Of a DNA stretch of 64,000 bases, positions 1 through 10,470 are shown piece by piece; position 1 is the first letter of the stretch, and each line of letters starts with the position of its first letter. Made by a program: the position numbers and the translations under genes. A model generated the notes under the pieces. That model saw only the letters and a list, made by a program, of their open reading frames with translations. It had not been told where the DNA came from and did not search any database. Source of the stretch: Triatoma infestans. Its lineage: Eukaryota > Arthropoda > Insecta > Hemiptera > Reduviidae. The stretch lies in NCBI GenBank assembly GCA_011037195.1, contig JAAEAF010000397.1, positions 182,509 to 246,508 on the forward strand. Direction: 5' to 3'.

Positions 1-329
1 ACATCTCCAACTTTATTCAACAAATTATCTTTAGGAATTCTGTAGTTAGAGAAAAGTATAAATCTGCAACATTAAGGGTGAATAAATAAATGAAACATGG
101 CTAAAAACTGATGAAAAAACAATTATCATCAAATTAGCTGTACAAGAATGATAAGTTATTGAGCCTCTAATTACGGCCAACTAACTGAAAGAGGCATGAT
201 AACTTCTATTTGTGTGAGGTTTCATCCTTGCTCCTTTAGACTGGTTAAAATTCCTGTTTTAAAGAATAGGAATACATTTTATACATATATCCTAGGAGAG
301 CTTCGCCCCCTAGCGCCTTCGGCGCGCAA
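1..329. other. No gene seen
   Basis: AT-rich sequence with only short overlapping ORFs. A small GC-rich patch lies at about 298-330. Nothing recognisable as an exon or a repeat seen elsewhere in the window. Confidence 0.5.
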
Positions 330-435
330 CCTTTTATCCCTCTGAACATTCTCAAAAAAAATCTGTTCCAAATGGTACTAAACCACATGAAAATCCGTCC
401 AGCTGAATTTGCAATATTATCGCATGTCACGAGCG
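330..435 (+). repeat. Dispersed repeat B, copy 1
   Basis: Shares a degenerate block of about 90 bp with 2030-2130 and 6340-6440. The common phrases are 'ctgt.tcaaatgg', 'ttgaaaatc.gt' and 'ttgcaatat'. The family is unnamed and non-coding. A GC-rich patch follows at 430-480. Confidence 0.5.
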
Positions 436-479
436 CTCAGCCCCATGTCGCCCTCGGCGACCAACCCCTGGGTGGAGGT

Positions 480-1311
480 TTGTCAAAAAGGAAATTAAGA
501 ATAAATAAAACATATAAATCTGGAATTTTTTTCCGTCTTAGCTTGCATGTTTTTGTTATGCCTGAACGGTTTCGGATTTTCTTCCATCGCCAGAGTAAAA
601 TTATCAAATTCTTGTAGAAAGCTGACTTCCACTTCATGTTTTTGTTATCACAACACTTGTTGATATGTGGGGGAGGTTACCCATGCACATATACAAAACA
701 AATAAACCAAGGACAAAATATATAGTTATAAAACTTGATTCCAAACAAGTTTTTACTAATTTCAGAACTTGTATTATTATTCGTTACTTTGAACATTTCA
801 AAGCCAACATGATGAATAAAGGTCTAATAGTCCAACAGGATCAATATACTGTCCTTAATAATAGTTACAGCAAAAGCTAAAACTATAGGGAATTTTCGTC
901 TGTGTAGAACAAATGGTAGCCTACTTGTACTGGTATCTAGCCGTAACCAATTTAATGCGTGGAAGGATAACGACTTCTGCACGATCACCAGTTTTCGCGA
1001 TTTTATCCATAAAAATACCGACGAATTTTATTAAATCTTGTATAGCAACTATAATAAAGAGATAAATTATGCTTTATTTGCAATAAATGTATACAAAGAA
1101 ATTGCAGAACTCCAGGAATGTCATCTTTAGCTATAACCTCCTAAAGTAAATATATACAATTGTTTAAAGCCTAATAATGATTTGGGAAAAATTTTAAAAA
1201 ACCCAAGCTATGACCAACTATAAAATTTGTCAATTGCAACTTTGTAAACTGCAGTAATGGAAAGTTGTGTGATGTTCAACCATTTTTTTGCAATAATTTC
1301 ATTTAGCCATG
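480..1311. other. No gene seen
   Basis: Only short chance ORFs on both strands. No splice-consistent conserved exon or recognised repeat was found. Confidence 0.5.
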
Positions 1312-1575
1312 TGTAACAGCAACCAAAGAAAGTAAAGAGAAGAGAAACGAACCCAACCACTCTCTCGGACTGGAGTGGGAGAAACTGTATAAATACAGCT
1401 ACGGACAGTCCATGGGAATACAGTTCAACATAAGTTCAAGACAGTTCAATACAGCCAATCACTACGTGTCATTACGCATTTTCCACTCTACCATACATTA
1501 TCATAACAAGTGTAAAGTTCAAACAGACTGTGTCTCTTTATTATTATTTATAGTTAACCAGTGTTAACTCCGTCT
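1312..1575 (+). mobile_element. Possible solo LTR (weak)
   Basis: Begins with TGTAACAGC, a start seen in some Ty3/gypsy LTRs. It contains a palindromic TATA-type box (CTGTATAAATACAG, about 1385-1398) followed by sequence of promoter-like composition. No second LTR copy or primer-binding site was found, so this is only a suggestion. Confidence 0.2.
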
Positions 1576-1940
1576 TCTTATTTCATCAACCAGACCCAAA
1601 TTCTCTCCACCCAACTCATCCATTATACCATGTTTAGAATCTGTTACCGTGGTTACTATAAATGTTATATTAAATTGTCTAAAGCTGGATTGGAGTATGG
1701 TCTAACGTCCCCTATTTTATTATCCATCATTTTAAAGATGATGTCAAAAGCAAGTAACCCCCCTACGGGGTATGGTTGAGAGAAAGCCAAAGTCAGGTAC
1801 GACGCACTGTTTTCAATGTATTTTGGAAAATGTAGAAAAATTGTGACAAATCTAAACCTATTTCTTAGTTTCTCTGTTAATAAGCATACGAATAATCTAG
1901 TTCGATCTTCATTATGCTTTTATTTTATGCTGTTAAAGAA

Positions 1941-2005
1941 CACAAACACACACACACACACACACACACATGCACACACACACACACAAACATACATACA
2001 CGCAC
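1941..2005. repeat. (CA)n microsatellite
   Basis: Run of CA/ACAC dinucleotides with a few interruptions (TG, CATA, CGCA). ORFs rich in His/Thr across this stretch are artefacts of the repeat. Confidence 0.95.
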
Positions 2006-2024
2006 AAAACTACTCACTCCTCCT

Positions 2025-2140
2025 ATATTATCCCCTCATGCATTCAGAAAACTCCTCACCCCTCCTACCATTATCAAGAAAATTCTGTGTCAAATGGAGC
2101 AAACCGCTTGAAAATCCGTATAATTATAACTGTATTATAT
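2025..2140 (+). repeat. Dispersed repeat B, copy 2
   Basis: Second copy of the block seen at 330-435 and 6340-6440. It carries 'ttctgtgtcaaatgg' followed by 'cgcttgaaaatccgt'. It sits directly after the CA microsatellite. Confidence 0.55.
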
Positions 2141-2149
2141 TTTAATCAC

Positions 2150-3115
2150 TAATAGAATTATATTCTAATAGCTGCCTTAATTTTAGCAGCTTACGGGAAC
2201 TTGGAGGTTGCTGTTAACAAATCTTAGGAATAAAACTGGTGTGAAAAGAAGCACGACTTTATCTTACTATACGAATTGTACGAATATGACGAATAATAAG
2301 AATTTAGTAATCAGAAAGGTTTGTATGTGTTGCACTTTGATATACAATTTATGTTAAAATGGTTTCATGTACTACCTCTTCTTCCCCAGCTTCCTTGAGC
2401 GAAAATGGCAAAAATATTTATCAAGATGGCTCGAGAAAGAAATGAATACTATTAGCTCTTTTCCTTCAGATCCATAACTTTATGCAAATACCTTAACATC
2501 CTGCATTAATCGGTCCTGTCCAGTTCCTTCTTACCGAAATATTTTAATCTGTAGCTAGATAAGACTGGACAACGTCTACCTTAACAAAGTGCATTCTTAA
2601 GGTATAAATGTACATACCATTTTTTCCTAATTACAACATATAATTTGGGGTATTTGTAGGAAACTGGAATAATTTTTCAAGAAAAAACCTTTGTAATTTT
2701 TCCACATAATCATACTGTCAATAACCCCACACCTGGGCACAGCACATAACAGTGCGAGATGTGGCATGAAACAATCTGTATTTGAATTTAAAGGGATATG
2801 CGGGTTAGCTATTAATTTCGACCAGGTACAATGCATAGTGAATTTAGACACTCATTTTTCTTTTTAATGTAAATTAAGGACAGTGAAGCCATCAGAAGAA
2901 GCCCGAGATACTAATTTTTACATCTATTGGTTGGCCTTCAAAATGCCAGCTTTCATTTACCGCACGTCTACCTCCCTTTTTTCTACAAATGAGAATTTTT
3001 TATTTTTCCATATTTATAAAAACATATTTACTGTTATTTTCCCAAATTTACTGTAACTATTGTACTGTTAAACCCAATTTTTACAATAATGGTTCAGCGG
3101 ATCTATCATATTTTG
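2150..3115. other. No gene seen
   Basis: AT-rich with no supported exon. Minus-strand ORF 2627-2851 matches nothing I recognise and has no neighbouring exon. Confidence 0.5.
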
Positions 3116-3119
3116 CAGC

Positions 3120-4680
3120 GTTACTGGTTATCTGCAATTAAAACTACATCATCCGCATATATTAGTACTCGAATGTTTGTATTTCCTGAAAATAGACCAC
3201 CTCCAATTTTATCAACCAAATCATTCAGGTAGATAGAGAAGAGGGTAGGAGATAACAAACAGCCTTGCGTAAACCCAGATTTAGTTAGAAAAAAATTCAA
3301 CATACTATCTTCAAACCAAACTGCAGCACATGTTTCATTTTGCAAATCTTTTATTACATTAACAAATTTGTTTGATAATTCAATTATTAATAACTTAAAA
3401 AACAATAAATTTCTGGGAACAGAGTCGAAACCAGCCTTGAAATCGCAAAAAATAAATAAATCTTTTTTGTTGTTTTCTTTTCGTTTTAGTTGTATCAAAT
3501 TTACCAGGCTAAAAATATTGTCAATGGTCGAATAAGACTTTCTGAATCCCGCTTGAAATTCAGAGATAATGTTAAATTTATTAAGCAAAATTAGGAGTCT
3601 ATTCAATAGTAGACCATTAAAAAGCTTAGCTTTTACGTCTATGAAGGAACTTCCCCGGTAATTCGAAACTGAGTATCTCCTTTCTTAAATAATGGGAATA
3701 TTAACGAATCTTTGAAATTGGAAGGTACTTAACCATTATTATATTATTGAATATAGAAATTAATCTCGACAAGAAATTATTGGTTGCATTCTTAAAAAAT
3801 GCATACGGTATCCCAATTATTTCTGGGGCCTTCTCATTTTTGGCTTTATTTAGTACAGCTTGTAACTCAGATACAGAAAAATCATCATCCAGTAACTTAT
3901 CTGTTAATAACGGTTGGGCGTACGATATGGTCGGAGCGGCAACAGAAGGGCACAACTTTTCAAAATGCAATTTAAACTGTTCTTTTTCTATATTTTTATT
4001 TATATTTGAGTATACTTACTGTATACTTATTCTATATTTAAGTATGATATTGTTTCATAAACACCTCACGGAATTCCAAAACTGCTTCGAATCTTTCACA
4101 TGTTTAAAATTTTCAATAACAGAGATTGAGTAGGCCGACTGCTTCGTTTATTCTTTATACTTTCTAAATAAATATTTTTAATAGCCAAACAATTCGATTT
4201 TCTATAAACATGTAATAATCTAAAACACTTTTTTCTTTCATGAATCCAGCCAGTCGTACCATTCATACTTCTTATATAAGAATGAATTTACGCTGCTTAT
4301 TTATGTTTACCGATGCAGCACTTTTAATACAATCTATGAGTTAATATTGACTGTTTGGGGTCACTGTGGATTCAAACTGATATTTTTATCCAACTCAATA
4401 TTTAATTTCTTTTTATATTTTAAATTACATTTTGTGTCCAAGGCAGTTTTGATAAGCGAGGCAAAGTTACAATTTCACTTTCACATTCTATTAGCGTTTT
4501 TATTGTTAATATTATTGGAAAGTGTTCAGAAAAAATTTTTGGAGAGACCTCCCGTCTATCATTAATTTATCATACCTGAGATAGGCTTTTCCATTTCTCT
4601 GGCTTTTTTCCAAAAAGGATATAACTTTCTTCCTTCTGCTCTCACATTTTCTGGAAAGTCTCTGAAAGAACCTAATTAGT
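3120..4680 (-). mobile_element. Non-LTR (LINE) reverse transcriptase fragment A
   Basis: On the minus strand, 3606-3121 is an open reading frame of reverse-transcriptase type. It has an FQAGFR block, a DFKAGFDSV block (usually DFKKAFD), an FTQGCLLSP block and the catalytic YADD motif close to its left end. Upstream coding remains continue to about 4680 with frameshifts: 3970-3701 resembles the N-terminal RT flank, and about 4570-4680 reads as basic, helix-rich sequence. The element stops abruptly just after YADD at 3121, so the thumb domain and the tail are missing. No endonuclease domain was seen. It is a dead fragment of an R1/Jockey/CR1-like LINE; the clade is uncertain. Confidence 0.8.
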
Positions 4681-4689
4681 TCCTTTAGT

Positions 4690-6258
4690 ATGCATTCCTT
4701 CCTCTATGCAGACAATGTTGTATTGATCTCTGACAATCCGGTTTCTCCCCAAAGGAATATTAACATAGTGTCAGCGTACTGTGATAAGTGGAACCTAACA
4801 CTAAATTTGAAGAAATCAAAAATTATCATTTTTCGCAAAGGAGGTAGACATGCTGCTTCCGAGAAGTAGTTTTATAAGTAAACAAATTGAAATCGTGAAT
4901 CACTACAAATATCTCGGCGTTATTTTGACACATCGTCTTACTTTCCTTTCCCATCTTGAGGAAAAAAATTCTTCGGCAAAGCATGGTCTAAACAGATTTT
5001 GCTCTAATTTTATTTTTGAAAAAAATATTCCTATTAACGCCAAGTATCAAGTTTTTAATAGCATCTCGCGTGGAGTGGTATGTTATGCAGCTTAAGTTTT
5101 GAGGTTCCACACTTATAATTGCCTTGAAAAATTGCGTAGATTTTTCCTTAAAAAGCTGTTAGCTCTGCCAACTCCATCTTCTAATTTTCTCTTCAATTTA
5201 GAAACAATCTCGATCACTTTGAAGCCTTTACTCGATCTACATTTTAAATATTGCTCTCATAGCCGTTTGCCTGCGAAAGAGGTACTAAGGAAAAAAGCCT
5301 TTTGGTTCACACTGGTTATCTCTGTCTCATCACTATTCGTGTGATTTTACCCCTTCATCAGATAATTTTTCTACCTGGTTTCATCAGCTGTCCAAACTTC
5401 CATCCTTAATCCGAACCTCTCGCCTGGAGGAGTCTTTTACCGGGCCATCTGGCAGTTTTCAACTATAGATAGCTCTCATTTCAGATCACAACAGTTTTGG
5501 CACAAACAATGTCTTTAAAAATTTGCGTTTCTCAGATTCCCGATGGCTAACTAAATTGAGAGGAGATCTGCTTTATGGTGATTACAAGCCGTGGGTGGAA
5601 GGTGATTTGATACAGAAAGATGCCCACTTTGTAACTTTAATTGCAGAGAGAATCATTACCATTTTCTAGTTGAAAGTCCTATATTGGCCGAATTCCGTAT
5701 GTTATGTGGACGAACCGTCCTCTCTTGGCAAAAAATTATTTCCTTTTTGACCGGCCAGATTAATTGTCGCCCCTTAATATCTTAGACCCGCCATGCTTGG
5801 AAAGTCATATACGAATGGTTGTCAGGTCTCCCCCGAACTTCCAATTTTTTTATCTGTTTATTTATTTTTATTGTATTTTATTATTATTTTTTTTTTTGAG
5901 AAATTCTGATTCATAAATTTATTTATTTATATTCAAGCTATAATTTTTTAAAAAAAATCTATGATGTTCTTTTCATTTCATTTCTGGTATAACAATATCA
6001 TTTTTTGTTTTTTTTTTTGTATTCTGTAATAGTTTTGTAATTATCCCCCCCCGTCTTATATAATTTATTCTTCTTTTTTTATTATTTTTCTTTTGTGACC
6101 ATTCCCACCCCCACCCCCCTTTCTTCAAAACATAAATTTATGTCTTAAAATACGGTCTGTTCGCGTAAAACTCTGGCAGTTGGCGTTCGCCATGCCTTTA
6201 TGCTTTGTGTTTTTTTAAATATTTTTTTGTAAACTTTAATAAAGCATTATTATTATTA
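4690..6258 (+). mobile_element. Non-LTR (LINE) 3' fragment B
   Basis: Starts at a mutated catalytic motif (YADN, about 4704) followed by CDKWNLTLNLKKSK. It continues with an HYKYLGVILT block (about 4900) and, near 5630-5700, a Cys-rich region (CNFNCRE, then HFLVESPILAEFR) typical of LINE C-termini. Several stops and frameshifts break it. The 3' end is AT-rich and finishes in AATAAAGC plus a short ATT repeat at about 6236-6258. It lies head to head with fragment A. The short overlap around YADD differs at many bases, so the two are probably separate insertions. Confidence 0.75.
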
Positions 6259-6299
6259 TGGTTAAAATTGTTGTTTGGCATTCTCATTCTTGCATGGCA

Positions 6300-6445
6300 C
6301 GTCAGTTATGCCCAATCTTTCCGATGGGGACTCATCCTTTAACATTCTCTAGAAAACTCCTCATCTCAACTCCTCTAGAAAATTCTGTATCAAATGGTGA
6401 AAGTTGCTTGAAAATCTGTCCAGCCAATTTTGCAATATGAAGCCA
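6300..6445 (+). repeat. Dispersed repeat B, copy 3
   Basis: Best-preserved copy of the block also found at 330-435 and 2025-2140. It lies directly behind the tail of LINE fragment B. Confidence 0.55.
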
Positions 6446-6519
6446 TTCCACAAAAGAGTGACTTTAATACGTGACACAAAATAGTTCATTATTTTAGATA
6501 CAGAATATATATATAGAAT

Positions 6520-6625
6520 ATCCATTAGTTACCACGATAGCTATGTGGTTAGAGGCGTAGACTGAAAGCTATGTTGTATTGTGGTACTGGCCCCGGTCTT
6601 GGCCTTAGATTTTAGTTAATGTATT
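6520..6625 (+). repeat. tRNA-like SINE remnant (weak)
   Basis: Contains an A-box-like stretch (TAGCTATGTGGTTAGAGGC). The B box has decayed. It resembles in layout the SINE-like unit at 8350-8540 on the opposite strand. Not a functional tRNA. Confidence 0.3.
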
Positions 6626-6740
6626 AATATGAAGAGTATATAATAATGTTTACTATCCGCCTTCGTCCACGACAACTAAACCATAGATAGACGTCATCTA
6701 GCCTGAAAAAATAGCCTAACTCTGTAAAGCATTACATTAC

Positions 6741-9582
6741 TTTATAAAGCTATCAAATAAATAGACAAACCCATTGTCCACTCCATTCAAGCCTGCTTTG
6801 GCTCCTAAGTCACCAATAATAATTCCTGGATATGTATTCAACGTTTTAGAGTCTCTGAGTGGAACAATGAAAGCATGTAAGCCATGATCAATTCCATCTG
6901 GGGTGATTAACTTAGCAAAAACAATTCCAAGAGTAGCACTTTTACCTAGAAAAACAAAAATGTGTACACTGCTAACGACGATACAACTGAATTAATAATG
7001 TTACAACATGACCTACCTAGATTCCCTACCCAGCATTTAGCTGCTTCAAAATCTGGTGTGTTGAGGATAAATTCTTGCGTGGACGGATCAAATACTGCTT
7101 GTGTTCGCATGGCTTTCGTATTGGTCCCATGTGAAATTTCAGTTAAAGCGAAACATCCTATGATCTACATTGGGAAAATTGAAAGACATATCTAAAAAAA
7201 TTGATTTTGATCTTTTTATAGATCAGCATAAAAATAATATTCTAAATGCTCTTTTTACATGGTACTTAGATAACAACTGTCAACTGTTTTTAGTGTATAG
7301 TTATTCAATTTTATTTTTATTAACTTTGTAACTGGATATAATCGGGTTTATATAAATAAATAAATAAATGGAGAGAGCATAACATTTATGAGTTTGTTAT
7401 TTTTTCATTTATTTTTTAATCAATTATTTTACTTCAGGTGGTCAAGAGTTTATTTTTTTCTCACTAAAGCATTATTTGTTATCAAATAGTACAATACGAA
7501 AAAAACGGTGTGCCCTTTTTTAAAACTCTATTTAACGAAGATTTATAATTAAATCTTCCACCCACAAAATTAAAAACATTTTTTGTTGAAATATAGGGGA
7601 AGATTGCTCCACCCCAAAAATATTTCACCAGCCGCTATGGATTAAAAGTTTCCCAACACTTTACCATTATCATTACCATATTATTAGAATGTTTCAGAAA
7701 AACGTATCATTTATTACAATGAACATAAATGTGTAAATAAGTAAATAAATAATTATAAACATATTTACTTCATACATCTGTGTCCGGATTGCTTAAATCT
7801 TCATATAATTTTAAAGCTGTTGAAGACTTCATACCCAAACCTAGAATAGTATTTTGGACGAAACCATAAGCAAGGCCGTATTTTATGTTCATAGAAGGAC
7901 AGTAAATCAATAAGGCATCACTTAAGTAGCGCATCTGTTGGATGAAAATCAGTACAACATTGCTTTTTTCTTTCATAAATTTATAAAGCGATATGTTTTA
8001 AAGTGAATAGAAATATAATAAAGTTCATAAATCATAATTATGATTAGTAAATCGTTATTCTTACTTTATTTGGATCAATTAAAAGTTCTTCTAGTGGAAG
8101 AAGATTCCACTGTTTTAATCTTTTCATTCTTAAAGCAGCTAGTTTTCTTAGCTCATCCATTGTCTGATATCCGACAGGTCTTTGAAATAAAACATCGTTT
8201 TGTAGTTTGTTCCATATTTTATTCTGAAATTATAAAATTAATCAATTAAAAATCATTTAAAAAGATTCACAAAAGTTACTATAAAATCATAATTATAAGG
8301 AATGTGAAGATGAAGGAATAACGTCAAAATTAAAATATTGCATCAAATTTATTATTTTACTGTTTGTGTAGCTTGAATATGTGGTTTGGTTCGCAGTGCT
8401 CAATAATATCCAATTATCATTACGCTAGATGAAAACCCGAAACTGTCACAATTAATATCAGTTACACGCGGGACTCGAACAGGGGTCCTCCCACTTACAA
8501 GTCCATGCTCATAACCACTACACCAGTACCCGGCCCAGCAGTTAATGTAATTAAATAATGTTATGTTAAGTAGTAATAAACTGCTTAGTAATAGTTAATA
8601 CAACAAGGACCAGTTAATAGGTAAATCTAAAATTCGGACACTTTATGCAGGATTTTTTTTGTTACTTAATAAAATAACATTTTTGAGGAAACCGTACTCT
8701 CTCCCTCACTCCACGAAACTTCTTAATATGAACTTTCTTGGAAAAAATCCTTGGAATGGCCTCTGTATATTCATAGTGATATAGCTACAGTAAAAACTCA
8801 CTTTCGGTCAACCAATTTTCTTCAAACTCGCAATATTGGTAACATATATGTAATTCTATTTAATAATATTTAGAAGATACAATCATATAATAAACTAAAT
8901 AAGCACATTAATAGTAAACAACTCAACCCATCCCTCAATGCCGCCGTAAATGAATTTTCCTGGAGAATGTTTAAAAAAAAACTCTAGTTCTTAATAGCTA
9001 TTGATATACTAAGTACAAAAAAAAAATCATTGGAGCCATTTCAAAAAATCACAATAAAAGTACATTCAGTGAAAATCTGGTACTTCCGGTTATGGAATTT
9101 TAATGACTTACTGTCGGATCCCAAGTGATAACTAAACGGAATATCAATTTTGGGCTTTCGGCGATTTTTCGTTTTTGAGCTGTGCTATGCACATACCATA
9201 CATTTTCTACAAAACCAGTTTTTTTTTACTCAGAGGATCTCAATACTTATACTTCCGGTGAAATTCGATGAAAATTAGACCCTTAATAATTTCAGATCTT
9301 ATCACAACACTGAACTTTACCGATACAAAATTAATTTCGGCCAAACATTTCTATCTGCTAATTTAAAAAGAATATCCAATTTTGTTCAAAACAGAAGGAA
9401 AGAACAATATTTCTTTTGCCTCAGTGTTAAATAACAAAGAACAAATACAGAACCTAATTTACCTTAAATAAAAGCGCTTCTTCACCTTCTACTGCAATAC
9501 GCATTTCTTTCCAATCAAATGACGACTGCTTTCTATAAATATCTAATGGCCCTTTAGGTAAATCTTCAATAATGGTAGTCAT
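6741..9582 (-). CDS. ACOX3: Peroxisomal acyl-CoA oxidase, ACOX3-like (partial, N-terminal half)
   Basis: FAD flavoenzyme that oxidises acyl-CoA to trans-2-enoyl-CoA and H2O2, the first step of peroxisomal beta-oxidation. Five exons in phase: 9582-9463, 8223-8065, 7934-7776, 7164-7017, 6945-6741. The protein starts [18 protein letters not shown] and carries [18 protein letters not shown] (from residue 149) and then a [11 protein letters not shown] block, all hallmarks of the acyl-CoA oxidase middle domain. About 263 residues are covered; the family is usually about 650-700. The reading frame meets a stop at 6737. A donor-like GTAATG follows 6741, and the next expected block (IPRENLL type) was not found in 1-6740. 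The gene therefore runs past the window or is truncated by the LINE-rich stretch. The ACOX3 rather than ACOX1 assignment is by motif similarity. It is divergent to RFC2. Confidence 0.85.
8350..8540 (-). repeat. tRNA-headed SINE-like element in ACOX intron 1
   Basis: On the minus strand the head reads like a tRNA: an A box (TGGTGTAGTGGTTATGAGC) and a B box (GTTCGAGTCCC), followed by a non-tRNA body. No acceptor stem closes, so it is a SINE head, not a tRNA gene. The body differs from the SINE family at 24359. Confidence 0.5.
8790..9340 (+). repeat. Dispersed repeat family A, copy in ACOX intron 1
   Basis: Matches the family at 25155, 53555, 59650 and 63805. Shared blocks, in order, are 'agtaaaaactcacttt', 'aaatgaattttcc', 'cattggagccattt', 'ggtacttccggtt', 'gtcggatccca' and 'actcagaggatctca'. 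The 3' hairpin end is lost. Confidence 0.6.
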
Positions 9583-10470
9583 GCTGAAATAGAATTAGTT
9601 TTTATGAAACTTATAATAAATTTTCTATTCCTAAGGTCTTAAATAAATCCGCACACCCAAGTGACTTGCAGATACGCACTATCTCTGCTCTATCACCCTA
9701 TCATAATTATTTTGAGTGAGATTAATATTATAAACAAACATGAATCTGCTATAATGATAATTATCCTTCATTTCAAGGTTGTTACATCACAGATAGAAAT
9801 CAGTACAGGAGCAGTCACAATAGATTTTGAATTTTTTTTACAAAGATGTCTGTGAGTAGAACATTTGAATTTATAATCGTTAGGAATAAAATTTGGATGA
9901 ACTAATGACGAAACCTGAATATCGACTGCTTTAAAAACTCTTTCTATATATTCCTTTTCAAAAAGAAACGAAAGATCAATATTTCAATAGATAAAAATTA
10001 ACAGGAGAACGCAATATCATTGACAATTTTTAGAGGTACATTTGTATCCTAAACTTTCACCAAAATTGTATACTAAAATTATTTTCTACCTTATCAAAGT
10101 AAAAAATTAACATACTTTCCGTGAGATGACATATCACTCCCGATAATTTGATTTAGCTGATTGTTGAATTGTTTAAATGTTTTACCTTGGGCTGAGAGGT
10201 TTATATAACCCTTCATGAAAACACAAAAGCGCTAATCATTGCGATATCATTACTATCACCAATGTAATCTCATCTAATGGGCATTAGTGCCAATTTAGGC
10301 TTCTAAACAGAGTGTAAGTCCGAAAAATGTATAACTCTTGCTTATCGAAAAAACAAATAACCATGAAGGAGGTTTCTTTCAAAATTCTGGCGCCCAATAT
10401 GTTGATTGTAAAAACCTAGATCCTTCTTAGATTTAGCAAGGATTAGTGATCTTCTAAAACTTAATTCAAA
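9583..10470. promoter_or_regulatory. Divergent intergenic region ACOX3 / RFC2
   Basis: 888 bp separate the two start codons. AT-rich, without an obvious TATA box at a fixed distance. It must hold the promoters of both genes. No other feature seen. Confidence 0.4.

Noticed and set aside
1816..2152. Overlapping ORFs rich in His/Thr
   Set aside because: Artefact of translating the CA microsatellite in several frames.
3120..6258. Single twin-priming LINE inversion
   Set aside because: Attractive geometry, but the two YADD regions overlap and differ at many bases, so one parental RNA is unlikely.
8465..8540. Possible tRNA gene on the minus strand
   Set aside because: Only the A and B boxes are tRNA-like; no cloverleaf, and it is followed by a non-tRNA tail.
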